A DNA stretch of 64,000 nt from Ekhidna lutea (lineage in GTDB: Bacteria > Bacteroidota > Bacteroidia > Cytophagales > Cyclobacteriaceae): the NCBI RefSeq assembly GCF_900188325.1, contig NZ_FZPD01000003.1, positions 372,001 to 436,000 of the forward strand, read 5' to 3'. Under the pieces are notes generated by a model. The model did not search any database. It was not told the origin of the DNA and saw only the letters and a list, made by a program, of their open reading frames with translations. The position numbers were made by a program, and so were the translations under genes. Shown piece after piece: positions 56,054 through 64,000 of the stretch (position 1 is the first letter of the stretch; each line of letters opens with the position of its first letter).

Positions 56054-57814
56054 CTACGATTTTGTTGGTTCTACAAGTTTAATTCCCAACTCATTTAGCT
56101 GTTCCATTGATATGGCAGAGGGAGAATCGATCATTACATCCCTGCCAGCATTGTTTTTTGGGAAGGCAATAAAATCTCTAATACTCTGCTCTCCGGCCAT
56201 TATTGCACATAATCTATCGAAACCAAAGGCTACACCACCATGTGGAGGTGCTCCATATTCGAAAGCACCCATCAGAAACCCGAATTGTTCTTCAGCCTCT
56301 TCTTTGCTGAACCCCAACACTTCAAACATTCTGGCTTGCATCGCTCGATCATGGATACGTATAGAGCCTCCTCCGGCTTCAACACCATTTATGACCATAT
56401 CGTACGCATTTGCCCGAACCGCTCCCGGGTCGGAATTTAGTTTTTCCACATCCTCGGGTTTTGGTGCAGTAAATGGGTGATGCATCGCATGATATCGCTT
56501 GGTTTCTTCATCCCATTCCAATAGTGGAAAATCAAGCACCCATGCTGCTGCAACTTTGTTTTTATCTCTTAAACCTAAGGTTTCTCCCATTTCCAGACGA
56601 AGTTCATTAAGTGCTTTTCTTGTCTGATTTTTCTCTCCAGCTAGGATCAATAGCAAGTCACCAGGCTTGGCTCGAAATTTCTCAGCCCAACCTTTCAGCT
56701 CATCCTGATCGAAGAATTTATCTACGGAAGATTTGAATGAACCATCTTCATTGTACTTCACATAAACCAGCCCTTTAGCCCCAATTTGTGGCTTTTTGAC
56801 GAAATCCGTCAAGCCATCTAATTGCTTCCTTGTATAATTCGCGCATCCTTCTGCATTAATACCAACCACTAATTCAGCGCTATCAAATACCACAAAACCT
56901 TTGCCTTGTGCCTTGTCATTCAGCTCACAAAATTCCATTCCGAATCGTAGGTCGGGTTTGTCAGAACCGTATTTCGCCATCGCTTCATCATAACTGATCC
57001 GCTGAAAATCATCCAGCTCAATACCTTTCATTTCTTTATAAAGAAACTTTGTCATACCCTCGAAAGTCTGAAGCACATCTTCCTGCTCCACAAATGCCAT
57101 TTCACAGTCAATCTGGGTAAATTCAGGCTGTCGATCAGCCCTCAAATCCTCATCACGAAAACATTTTACAATTTGGAAGTAGCGATCCATTCCTGCCACC
57201 ATCAAAAGTTGTTTGAAAGTTTGAGGGGACTGTGGAAGCGCGTAAAACTCATTTTCATTCATCCGGGAAGGCACCACAAAATCCCGTGCGCCTTCAGGTG
57301 TAGATTTGATTAAATATGGAGTCTCTACTTCTACAAACTTTTCTTTGTTCAAATACTCTCGCACCTTCTGCATCATCGTGTGACGCAACTGTAGTTTCTC
57401 TCTTACAGGATTTCTTCGAATATCCAGGTATCGATACTTCATTCGAAGGTCTTCACCACCATCTGTTTCATCTTCTATTGTAAAAGGAGGAACCTTTGAT
57501 CCATTCAAAACTTCCAGAGAGTTGACCCGAATCTCCAGATCACCGGTAGCCATTTTATCATTTTTTGCGTAGCGTTCAACTACCTCTCCTGTCGCTTTTA
57601 TCACAAACTCACGACCAACTTTCTTTGCTTGATCTATGATAGATTGCTCCGTTACACCTTCTTCAAAAATCAGCTGTGTAATCCCATATCTATCTCTCAA
57701 ATCTATCCATACTACGCCTCCTTTATCACGCTGCTTTTGTACCCAGCCAGTGAGGGTCACAGTGCTTCCAATATGTTCTGATCGTAATTCTCCACAAGTA
57801 TGTGTGCGTAGCAT
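56054..57814 (-). CDS. aspS: Aspartate-tRNA ligase
   Basis: This 586-residue class II synthetase is of bacterial type: N-terminal OB-fold ([33 protein letters not shown]), motif 1 and 2 ([23 protein letters not shown]), a bacterial insertion domain (about 280-410) and motif 3 ([23 protein letters not shown]). It charges tRNA-Asp. Length is normal. It is convergent with no neighbour; a nested palindromic element lies 130 bp upstream of its start. Confidence 0.97.
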   Translation of the reverse strand: MLRTHTCGELRSEHIGSTVTLTGWVQKQRDKGGVVWIDLRDRYGITQLIFEEGVTEQSIIDQAKKVGREFVIKATGEVVERYAKNDKMATGDLEIRVNSLEVLNGSKVPPFTIEDETDGGEDLRMKYRYLDIRRNPVREKLQLRHTMMQKVREYLNKEKFVEVETPYLIKSTPEGARDFVVPSRMNENEFYALPQSPQTFKQLLMVAGMDRYFQIVKCFRDEDLRADRQPEFTQIDCEMAFVEQEDVLQTFEGMTKFLYKEMKGIELDDFQRISYDEAMAKYGSDKPDLRFGMEFCELNDKAQGKGFVVFDSAELVVGINAEGCANYTRKQLDGLTDFVKKPQIGAKGLVYVKYNEDGSFKSSVDKFFDQDELKGWAEKFRAKPGDLLLILAGEKNQTRKALNELRLEMGETLGLRDKNKVAAAWVLDFPLLEWDEETKRYHAMHHPFTAPKPEDVEKLNSDPGAVRANAYDMVINGVEAGGGSIRIHDRAMQARMFEVLGFSKEEAEEQFGFLMGAFEYGAPPHGGVAFGFDRLCAIMAGEQSIRDFIAFPKNNAGRDVMIDSPSAISMEQLNELGIKLVEPTKS

Positions 57815-57942
57815 ATCCTCTTTTAATTGTCTTTTTAATACAAATTGGCTGCAAAAGTAGGAATTAGCTCATTATTAAACACTAAAAACAAACCTCTAAC
57901 CAACTTCAAAAGGGGATTAACTAGACTGTAAAATTGTCTGAG

Positions 57943-57985
57943 AAAGAAATGTCCCCTTGAGGGGACTACAGGGGTGTATTTCTTT
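57943..57985. repeat. Nested palindromic element between aspS and the next gene
   Basis: Outer arms AAAGAAAT (57943-57950) and ATTTCTTT (57978-57985) enclose the hairpin GTCCCCTTGAGGGGAC (57951-57966) and then AGGGG. The same layout (C-run hairpin, then a second G-run, then ATTTC) is seen in the hisD insertion. Confidence 0.65.
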
Positions 57986-57996
57986 AAATTCGCCAT

Positions 57997-58548
57997 ATGA
58001 AAAAACTAATATCCATCGGCCTGCTTTTCAATGCGACTATACTTTTCTCGCAGGAAATGGTCAAATATCAGGTAAATGAGGAGATCTCTTATCAAGTGCC
58101 AGAGTCTTTTGTGGTAATGAGTGAGGGAGATCGGTTGCAGAAATTTGTTTCTGCTCGCGAACCGTTGGCAATGCATTCCTCCCAAGACAGGGAGGTTAAT
58201 TTTGGCGTAAACTGGAACCCAATGCAGTGGATCGATGGCGATGAGGAAATTATTTATGGTTTTTACAAAGCCAGCATCCAGTCCATGTTTGATCAGGTTG
58301 AATTTCTACAAGATGAAGTGAAGGAAGTAAACGGGAGGAAGTTTATTGTATTCGAATTTATTGGGTCTCTGACTAGTGAAAATGCATTTTCAGGGACAAA
58401 ATCGTCCAGAACATATTCTTATATCCAATACACAGCTTATAATGGACAAGTACTGCTTTTCAATTTCGGATGTAAGGCGAGGCTTATGGGTCAGTGGCAA
58501 TCTGCTGCGAGAGAGATTATGAATAGTGTGAAAGTGAAGAAGAAATAA
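57997..58548 (+). CDS. Secreted protein of unknown function
   Basis: This 183-residue protein has a signal peptide (MKKLISIGLLFNATILFS). The mature part alternates predicted strands and one helix (DEEIIYGFYKASIQSMFDQV, then GRKFIVFEFIGSL) and ends in basic residues. I do not recognise the family; the layout looks like a small lipid- or substrate-binding fold found beside other housekeeping genes. Its stop shares one base with the tadA start (TAATG), so the two are co-translated. Confidence 0.65.
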   Translation: MKKLISIGLLFNATILFSQEMVKYQVNEEISYQVPESFVVMSEGDRLQKFVSAREPLAMHSSQDREVNFGVNWNPMQWIDGDEEIIYGFYKASIQSMFDQVEFLQDEVKEVNGRKFIVFEFIGSLTSENAFSGTKSSRTYSYIQYTAYNGQVLLFNFGCKARLMGQWQSAAREIMNSVKVKKK

Positions 58549-59000
58549 TGAGCTTAAGTATTTATAGCGACGAACATTTTATGAAACAGGCGCTCAATGA
58601 AGCGCAAAATGCCTACGATGAGGGCGAAATTCCCATAGGAGCAGTTGTCGTCTGCGAAAACAAAATCATTGCTAAAGATCACAACAGGGTCGAGCGACTC
58701 AATGATGCAACTGCACATGCGGAAATGTTGGCGATTACTGCTGCTCAAAACAACCTCAGCTCCAAGTATTTGAATGAGTGTACACTGTTTGTAACACTTG
58801 AACCATGTAGCATGTGTGCCGGCGGGCTATTCTGGACTCAGATTGGTAGGGTAGTAATTGGGGCACTGGACAAAGAGCGTGGATTCTCCAAATACAGTAA
58901 AGATATTGTTCATCCGAAGACAGATTTGAAGATGGGAGTGATGGCAAATGAATGTGAAGTTTTGATAAAAGACTTCTTTAAGAATATTAGAAAGAAATAG
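58548..59000 (+). CDS. tadA: tRNA-specific adenosine deaminase
   Basis: This 150-residue cytidine/adenosine deaminase has the zinc site in AHAEMLAI (His 57, Glu 59) and PCSMCAG (Cys 87, Cys 90), with EIPIGAVVV before them. Size and motif match TadA, which makes inosine at the wobble position of tRNA-Arg. It starts on the last base of the upstream stop (TAATG), so translation is coupled to the 183-residue secreted protein. Confidence 0.92.
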   Translation: MSLSIYSDEHFMKQALNEAQNAYDEGEIPIGAVVVCENKIIAKDHNRVERLNDATAHAEMLAITAAQNNLSSKYLNECTLFVTLEPCSMCAGGLFWTQIGRVVIGALDKERGFSKYSKDIVHPKTDLKMGVMANECEVLIKDFFKNIRKK

Positions 59001-59155
59001 ATGCGTTTATCATCCAAATAATATTTTCATTTTGGAGTACCGATAAACTAAATACTAATTCACTAATCACTAATTAACCCAACAAGGCAACTAAACATCC
59101 CTCAACCTTGTTATCTTCACAAATCATTTTTTTGAACCTATAAAATCACATAATT

Positions 59156-59755
59156 ATGGCTTTTGAATTACCAAACCTACCTTATGCACACGATGCACTA
59201 GAACCACATATAGATGCGAAAACCATGGAAATTCATCATGGCAAGCACCATGCAGGATATGTTTCAAAATTGAATGCTGCTATCGAAGGAACAGACATGG
59301 CTGGAAAATCTTTGGAAGATTTGGTGAAAAATCATTCTGATAACGGAGCAGTAAGAAACAATGGTGGGGGTCACTGGAATCACTCGTTATTCTGGGAAGT
59401 AATGTCTCCAAATGGTGGTGGTGAACCTTCCGGTGCTTTAGCGGATGCTATCAATAAGGCATTTGGGTCTTTCGATAAATTCAAAGAAGAATTCAGTAAT
59501 GCGGCAGCTACACGATTTGGTAGTGGGTGGGCATGGCTTTGCAAGAATAGCGATGGCTCAGTTGCTGTTTGCTCTACTCCGAATCAGGACAATCCACTGA
59601 TGCCCGAAGCAGGATGTTCAGGTACTCCGATTCTTGGATTAGATGTTTGGGAGCATGCGTATTACCTGAATTACCAAAATAGAAGACCAGATTACATCAG
59701 CGCATTTTTCAATGTGGTAAACTGGGATGCCGTGAGCAAAAAATTTGCTGGATAA
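59156..59755 (+). CDS. sodA: Superoxide dismutase, manganese-type
   Basis: This 199-residue Fe/Mn SOD has metal ligands in [12 protein letters not shown] (H27), [13 protein letters not shown], and [19 protein letters not shown]. The phrases [10 protein letters not shown] and TPNQDNPL place Gly and the outer-sphere Gln where manganese enzymes have them, so I prefer Mn. It removes superoxide in the cytoplasm (no signal peptide). Monocistronic. Confidence 0.93.
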   Translation: MAFELPNLPYAHDALEPHIDAKTMEIHHGKHHAGYVSKLNAAIEGTDMAGKSLEDLVKNHSDNGAVRNNGGGHWNHSLFWEVMSPNGGGEPSGALADAINKAFGSFDKFKEEFSNAAATRFGSGWAWLCKNSDGSVAVCSTPNQDNPLMPEAGCSGTPILGLDVWEHAYYLNYQNRRPDYISAFFNVVNWDAVSKKFAG

Positions 59756-59776
59756 ATTCCATTTAAAAAAGTCGTC

Positions 59777-59784
59777 TATATTTG
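59777..59784 (+). promoter_or_regulatory. -7 promoter element of the his operon
   Basis: TATATTTG is a perfect TAnnTTTG box of the Bacteroidota sigma factor. It lies 9 bp ahead of the leader ORF, so transcription should begin only a few bases before that ORF. No convincing TTTG -33 box sits at the usual distance. Confidence 0.55.
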
Positions 59785-59793
59785 CGACCTGAA

Positions 59794-59856
59794 ATGAGAA
59801 CACAACAACTACATCATCATGTACATCATATGCTCCACTCGGAAGAGACGGTGTAG
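59794..59856 (+). CDS. hisL: his operon leader peptide (attenuator)
   Basis: A 20-codon ORF from the ATG at 59794 to TAG at 59854 reads MRTQQLHHHVHHMLHSEETV. Six of twenty residues are histidine, three of them consecutive. A strong terminator hairpin follows, then hisG. This is the arrangement of a histidine attenuator: a shortage of charged tRNA-His stalls the ribosome on the His codons and should prevent terminator formation. The antiterminator pairing is not obvious by eye. The peptide itself probably has no other role. Confidence 0.88.
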   Translation: MRTQQLHHHVHHMLHSEETV

Positions 59857-59888
59857 TAGGTGTATTGTAGTTAACTAAAAATAACTCA

Positions 59889-59918
59889 AAGCCCTGACGA
59901 ACCGTCAGGGCTTTTTTT
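59889..59918 (+). terminator. Attenuator terminator of the his operon
   Basis: AAGCCCTGACG pairs with CGTCAGGGCTT around the loop AAC and is followed by TTTTTT, 33 bp past the leader-peptide stop and 45 bp before hisG. It can only act on his operon readthrough. Confidence 0.88.
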
Positions 59919-59962
59919 ATGCCTAAACTTTAACACTTATTCGAAATATCAGTTTCAACGAC

Positions 59963-60820
59963 ATGAAAGACATTTTAAAAATAGCTGTTCAGAAAAGCGG
60001 TCGACTCAATGAGAAAAGCATGGGCTTGCTCAAAGAGTGTGGAATCAAAATAAATAATGGAGGTAAGCTGATGTCCACTGCTTCCAACTTTCCTCTGGAA
60101 ATCTTCTACCTCCGCGATGACGACATTCCTCAGTATGTTGCCGAGGGTGTAGCTGACATTGGGATCGTGGGTGAAAATGAATACCTGGAAAAGCAACAGC
60201 CTGTGGAAATAATCAATCGAACAGGCTTTTCAAAATGCCGGTTGTCTCTGGCCATCAAAAGAGAAGAAGCTTACCCGGGGCTTGAGTGGTTTTCAGGAAA
60301 AAGAATAGCGACAAGCTACCCGGTAATTTTAAAGAGTTTCCTCCAGAAAAATAATATAGACGCTACTGTAGAGGTGATTAGCGGAAGCGTGGAGATAGCG
60401 CCGGGAATAGGCCTTGCGGATGCCGTCTTTGATATCGTGAGCACAGGCAGCACACTTTTAGCCAATGGTCTTAAAGAAGTGGAAGTCGCTCTTCGCAGCG
60501 AAGCATTGCTCATTGCCAATACAATGCTCAACAGGGAAAAGAAAGAAATACTGGACAAACTTCTATTCAGAATCGAAGCGGCTAAGTCAGCGAAACAGAA
60601 CAAATACATTCTACTCAATGCACCTAATGAAAAATTAGATTCCATTATAGCATTGCTGCCCGGAATGAGAAGTCCTACCGTGCTCCCGCTCGCAGACGAA
60701 GGTTGGAGCAGTGTACACAGTGTTATTAATGAGGATGACTTTTGGGAGGTAATTGACCAGTTGAAAGAAAAAGGAGCTGAAGGAATTTTGGTGTGTCCAA
60801 TTGAAAAAATGATTGTGTGA
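59963..60820 (+). CDS. hisG: ATP phosphoribosyltransferase, long form
   Basis: This 285-residue enzyme has the catalytic lobes (QKSGRLNEKSMGLLKECGI, DIGIVGENEYLEK, VFDIVSTGSTLLANGLKEVE) and a C-terminal ACT-like regulatory domain of about 75 residues (LLPGMRSPTVLPLADEGWSSVHSV), so it is the long, histidine-inhibited form that needs no HisZ. It performs the first committed step of histidine synthesis. It begins 45 bp after the attenuator terminator; hisD follows after 68 bp. Confidence 0.96.
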   Translation: MKDILKIAVQKSGRLNEKSMGLLKECGIKINNGGKLMSTASNFPLEIFYLRDDDIPQYVAEGVADIGIVGENEYLEKQQPVEIINRTGFSKCRLSLAIKREEAYPGLEWFSGKRIATSYPVILKSFLQKNNIDATVEVISGSVEIAPGIGLADAVFDIVSTGSTLLANGLKEVEVALRSEALLIANTMLNREKKEILDKLLFRIEAAKSAKQNKYILLNAPNEKLDSIIALLPGMRSPTVLPLADEGWSSVHSVINEDDFWEVIDQLKEKGAEGILVCPIEKMIV

Positions 60821-60888
60821 ATTAGTCAGCAGACTATTAGTCGACAGTCAACTGTGACTAATTGCTGTGAACGGTTGATTTATTTGAA

Positions 60889-62280
60889 ATGAAGACAATA
60901 AAATACCCAGAACCCTCCGATTGGCCTGCACTCTGCGAAAGACCAACTTTCAATTTCTCGGAATTGGAGGAACGTGTTGGTGCAATCATGACAGATGTTC
61001 GGTCTAATGGTGACAAGGCTCTCCTCCGATACAGCAAACAGTTTGATGCTGTGGAATTGGATAGTGTAACAGTTGATATTGCTAATCAGGAATTCAAGAT
61101 TGATCCTGAATTAGCAGATGCCATAAAAATGGCTAAATCCAACATTGAGAAGTTTCACTTTTCGCAAAAGGAAGAAATAAAGGTTATTGAAACCATGCCT
61201 GGAGTGAATTGCTGGCGAAAAAGTGTAGCGATTCAAAACGTAGGATTATATATCCCAGGCGGATCCGCTCCCTTATTTTCAACTTTACTCATGTTGGCGA
61301 TACCCGCAAAAATTGCTGGATGTAAAAATATTGTGGTGTGTACTCCACCTTCATCAGGTTTTGATGCCAATACTCCCCCTTTAGAAAAGCCTGCCTGCCG
61401 GCAAGGCAGGGGGGCGGAGGGGGATTTCAATAGAAAACCATCAAAACCTGTTGAATATCTGAATCCTGTCATAGGCTGGACGTGCCAGCTACTTGGGATA
61501 GAAAAGATTTATTTGACAGGAGGTGCACAAGCAGTTGCTGCTATGACCTTCGGAACAGAGTCGATTCCAAAGGTGGATAAGATTTTCGGGCCCGGTAATC
61601 AGTATGTGACTGCTGCAAAGCAACTGGCACAGAACTTTGGTGTGGCAATCGATATGCCGGCTGGACCAAGTGAAGTTTTGGTGATAGCGGATGACACTGC
61701 ATATCCTGAATTTGTCGCAGCTGACCTGTTATCTCAAGCTGAGCACGGCCCGGACAGTCAGGTGGTTTTGGTGAGTAATTCAGAAAAAATTATTTCAGAA
61801 GTAAATGAAGAAATATCAAAACAGGTCAATGAACTACCTCGAAAAGACATTGCTGTGAAAGCATTTGAAAACAGTCAATCTGTTTTGGTCAAAAATCTGG
61901 ATGAAGCCGTTTCATTTAGTAATGAATATGCACCTGAGCACTTGATCATAGCAACCGAAAATGCAGAGGAGTTAGGCGAACAGATTACGATTGCGGGAAG
62001 CGTATTTCTTGGCAACTGGAGCTGTGAGAGTGCAGGTGACTATGCCAGTGGGACGAATCACACGTTACCAACCAATGGATACGCACGAAATTATAGTGGC
62101 GTGTCTCTGGATAGTTTTGTTAAGAAAATTACGTTCCAGAAGCTCTCTAAGAAGGGCATTCAAAACCTCGGCCCTGCAATTGAAAAAATGGCAGAAGCGG
62201 AGCAGTTGCAGGCACACAAGAATGCGGTGAGTTTGAGATTGAAGAAAATAAAAAAAGACCCTGAAACAAGTTCAGGGTGA
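60889..62280 (+). CDS. hisD: Histidinol dehydrogenase with in-frame palindromic insertion
   Basis: This 463-residue enzyme has HisD landmarks NVGLYIPGGSAPLFSTLLML, YLTGGAQAVAAMTFGTESIPKVDKIFGPGNQYV and ADLLSQAEHGPDSQVV; it oxidises histidinol to histidine. About 30 residues (155-184, rich in Pro, Arg and Gly, including KPACRQGRG) interrupt the surface loop between CTPP and SKPVEYLNPVIGW, where relatives have about eight residues. Without them the length is 433, normal for the family. The insertion keeps the frame and is built of palindromic DNA. The last residues (DPETSSG) and the stop are encoded by another repeat. Confidence 0.93.
   Translation: MKTIKYPEPSDWPALCERPTFNFSELEERVGAIMTDVRSNGDKALLRYSKQFDAVELDSVTVDIANQEFKIDPELADAIKMAKSNIEKFHFSQKEEIKVIETMPGVNCWRKSVAIQNVGLYIPGGSAPLFSTLLMLAIPAKIAGCKNIVVCTPPSSGFDANTPPLEKPACRQGRGAEGDFNRKPSKPVEYLNPVIGWTCQLLGIEKIYLTGGAQAVAAMTFGTESIPKVDKIFGPGNQYVTAAKQLAQNFGVAIDMPAGPSEVLVIADDTAYPEFVAADLLSQAEHGPDSQVVLVSNSEKIISEVNEEISKQVNELPRKDIAVKAFENSQSVLVKNLDEAVSFSNEYAPEHLIIATENAEELGEQITIAGSVFLGNWSCESAGDYASGTNHTLPTNGYARNYSGVSLDSFVKKITFQKLSKKGIQNLGPAIEKMAEAEQLQAHKNAVSLRLKKIKKDPETSSG
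61351..61440. repeat. Palindromic insertion element inside hisD
   Basis: A 90-bp segment (30 codons) has nested inverted repeats. Outermost is TCATCAGGTTTTGATG (61351) against CATCAAAACCTGTTGA (61439, partly in the flank). Next is CTCCCCCT against AGGGGGAT. At the centre is a 21-bp palindrome at 61390-61410 that matches the one in the tRNA-Leu fragment. The boundaries are set by where HisD homology stops. Confidence 0.72.
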
Positions 62281-62281
62281 C
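62257..62281 (+). repeat. Short palindromic repeat, his copy 1 (covers hisD stop)
   Basis: The unit begins GACCCTGAAACAAG and ends TTCAGGGTGAC, an imperfect inverted repeat. The hisD stop TGA (62278-62280) is inside it. Confidence 0.72.
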
Positions 62282-62294
62282 CATAAAATTGAAA

Positions 62295-62320
62295 GTCATG
62301 CTGAATTTATTTCAGCATCT
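62295..62320 (-). repeat. Short palindromic repeat, his copy 2 (inverted)
   Basis: GTCATGCTGAATTTATTTCAG followed by CATCT is the reverse-complement orientation of copy 1, 13 bp away. Together they form a head-to-head pair in the hisD-hisCB gap. Confidence 0.72.
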
Positions 62321-62337
62321 ATAAATAATTAAACAAG

Positions 62338-63945
62338 ATGTTTGATATAAATAAAATCACACGCGAAAATGTCAAAGCACTCAAACCATATTCGAGTGCA
62401 CGAGACGAATTTGATGGAGTTGCAGAGGTATCATTAGATGCAAATGAAAATCCTTTTGGGTTTGGACTAAACCGCTACCCTGACGGAGCAATGAGTGGTT
62501 TGAAAGCTGCCATCGCTAAGTATAGGAATGTAGAGATCCCTCGATTAATCTTCGGAAATGGAAGCGATGAATTAATTGACTTGCTTATTCGTGCCTTTTG
62601 TGAGCCGGGTCAGGACAAAGTCATGATCTTTCCGCCAACTTTTGGTATGTATAAAGTGGCCGCTGATGTAAACGACGTAGAGGTGATTAGCGAACCATTG
62701 ACTGATAATTTTCAAATAGATTTCGAGAGCCTGCAACCCAAGTTATTAGATGAAAATCTGAAGATCATTTTCATCTGTTCACCAAATAACCCAACGGGCA
62801 ATTGTATTAACAAGGATACAATTCTATCAATCACCGCTGCTTTTTCCGGGTTGGTCGTGATTGATGAAGCTTATATTGATTTTGGAGAGGAAAGCTTGGT
62901 GCAGGAAGATATTTCTAACCTGTTTATCCTACAGACATTTTCAAAAGCATTGGGACTGGCCGGGGCTAGACTGGGTATTGGTTTTGGATCATCTGAGGTG
63001 ATCAATGTGTTGAACAAAATCAAACCGCCATACAACGTCAATACATTGACGCAGGAAAAAGCAATTGATGTTTTGAATAGACCTGAGTTAATCAAGAAAC
63101 AGGTTACGATACTGATTGAAGAGCGAGAAAAGATGGAGCAAGAGCTAAAGGGCATTCCCTCAGTGAAAAAGATTTATCCTTCGGATGCCAATTTCTTACT
63201 GGTTGCTTTTGTAGATGCTCAAAAAACCTATGCAGATCTGATGGCAAAAGGTATTGTAGTTCGTGATCGTTCCGGTCAGGTGCCAAATACTTTAAGAATC
63301 ACGATAGGTATACCAACAGAAAATCAACGCCTGATTGCTGCTCTCAAAGAAGAGAAGTACGAAGAAAAGGGTAGAATTGGAAGGTGTGTTCGGGCCACCT
63401 CAGAAACGAAAATCAAGATTGAAGTCAATTTGGACGATCCTACCAAAACATCCATATCTACTGGTGTGGCATTCTTTGATCACATGCTCGATCAAATAGC
63501 AAGACATGGAGCAATTGGTCTCCATGTGGAGGTTGAAGGTGACATTCACATCGATACGCACCACACCATTGAGGATACAGCGTTGGCATTGGGCACAGCA
63601 TTCAACGATGCATTGAAGGATCGAAAAGGAATCGAACGATATGGATTCCTACTACCAATGGATGATTGCCTGGCTCAAGTGGCCATCGATTTTGGTGGGC
63701 GACCATGGCTGGAATGGGATGCTTCTTTTGATGCAACGCACGTAGGCGAAATGCCAACTGAGATGGCTTCTCACTTCTTTAAGTCATTCTCAGATACTGC
63801 CAGATGTAATTTGAATGTGAAAGCAGAGGGTGAGAACGATCACCATAAGATCGAGTCGATATTCAAAGCATTCGCGCGTGCCATTAAGATGGCGGTGAGA
63901 AAGGATGATAGTGGAGTGTTGCCATCAACAAAAGGAGTGTTATGA
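62338..63945 (+). CDS. HisC-HisB(IGPD) fusion: histidinol-phosphate aminotransferase plus IGP dehydratase
   Basis: A single 535-residue ORF. Residues 1 to about 340 are His[37 protein letters not shown] and the PLP lysine in [19 protein letters not shown]. From about 350 to 535 it is imidazoleglycerol-phosphate dehydratase: [43 protein letters not shown], and [14 protein letters not shown] with the metal-binding histidines. The two are joined by a short linker ([15 protein letters not shown]). The HAD histidinol-phosphatase domain normally at the N-terminus of Bacteroidota HisB is absent. Both halves look complete, so the fusion should do both reactions. Confidence 0.92.
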   Translation: MFDINKITRENVKALKPYSSARDEFDGVAEVSLDANENPFGFGLNRYPDGAMSGLKAAIAKYRNVEIPRLIFGNGSDELIDLLIRAFCEPGQDKVMIFPPTFGMYKVAADVNDVEVISEPLTDNFQIDFESLQPKLLDENLKIIFICSPNNPTGNCINKDTILSITAAFSGLVVIDEAYIDFGEESLVQEDISNLFILQTFSKALGLAGARLGIGFGSSEVINVLNKIKPPYNVNTLTQEKAIDVLNRPELIKKQVTILIEEREKMEQELKGIPSVKKIYPSDANFLLVAFVDAQKTYADLMAKGIVVRDRSGQVPNTLRITIGIPTENQRLIAALKEEKYEEKGRIGRCVRATSETKIKIEVNLDDPTKTSISTGVAFFDHMLDQIARHGAIGLHVEVEGDIHIDTHHTIEDTALALGTAFNDALKDRKGIERYGFLLPMDDCLAQVAIDFGGRPWLEWDASFDATHVGEMPTEMASHFFKSFSDTARCNLNVKAEGENDHHKIESIFKAFARAIKMAVRKDDSGVLPSTKGVL

Positions 63946-63953
63946 TTGAAAAG

Positions 63954-63978
63954 GATTCTGAAACAAGTTCAGAATGAC
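63954..63978 (+). repeat. Short palindromic repeat, his copy 3
   Basis: GATTCTGAAACAAGTTCAG followed by AATGAC is the same unit and orientation as copy 1, 8 bp after the hisC-hisB fusion stop. The last 50 bases of the window hold nothing else I can support. Confidence 0.7.
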
Positions 63979-64000
63979 TCCAGAAATTAAAATTTACTTT

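Noticed and set aside
63300-63420. Hidden frameshift containing the missing HAD phosphatase domain
   Set aside because: Only about 10-15 codons separate the HisC and dehydratase parts in a single open frame; there is no room for a domain of about 160 residues in any frame.

Overview
The window is about 64 kb of gene-dense, moderately low-GC DNA. It looks like the chromosome of a free-living, probably marine, Bacteroidota of the Cytophagales type. The evidence is DUF349 and DUF2795 proteins, a DUF5686 protein with a carboxypeptidase-like domain, a head-GIN (DUF2807) protein, a PD40-OmpA protein, YHYH and YwqK-like lipoproteins, EgtB/EgtD, monomeric isocitrate dehydrogenase, SSS/DUF4212 symporter pairs, and near-absence of Shine-Dalgarno sequences. 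The order is inferred; no rRNA is present to confirm it. I see no prophage, integrase, complete insertion sequence or CRISPR array. Layout: 1-13 kb holds the start of a secreted protein running off the left edge, a PAS-LuxR regulator, DUF2795 and DUF349 genes, ettA, a secreted amidohydrolase, a DUF2807 protein, a ceramidase-like/CAP pair, egtB-egtD, and a YHYH/YwqK-like/SCO set. 13-23 kb holds tRNA-Leu(GAG), small membrane proteins, a SRPBCC-GyrI protein and a three-gene envelope cluster: PD40-OmpA, an unknown secreted protein, and a secreted TPR-CHAT caspase-like protein. 23-31 kb holds a decayed tRNA-Leu array with one intact gene, an AI-2E-family permease, a degenerate GIY-YIG protein, a response regulator with two tandem PAS kinases, and tRNA-Lys. 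31-44 kb holds DUF5686, ArsR/AHSA1 with paired operator palindromes, tex, an operon of an exported PLP enzyme with a DUF885 lipoprotein, an MBL hydrolase, a DEAD-box helicase and a TetR regulator with two operator-like palindromes. 44-59 kb holds an SSS/DUF4212 transporter behind two membrane proteins with kinase-like tails but no ATPase domain, icd, panB, a secreted amidohydrolase, a GDPD, aspS, tadA and sodA. 59.8-64 kb is the front of a histidine operon. The most unusual material is in that histidine operon. It opens with a 20-codon ORF rich in His codons followed by a strong terminator, which is an attenuator. hisD carries an in-frame insertion of about 90 bp made of nested palindromes, and its stop codon lies inside another short palindromic repeat. 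hisC is fused directly to the IGP-dehydratase half of hisB, without the histidinol-phosphatase domain usual for bifunctional HisB. The inner palindrome in hisD recurs inside a broken tRNA-Leu copy at 23.4 kb, so these short repeats have been active inside genes here. The second point of interest is the OmpA/unknown/TPR-CHAT cluster, which would place a caspase-like protease in the periplasm or on the surface rather than in the cytoplasm.
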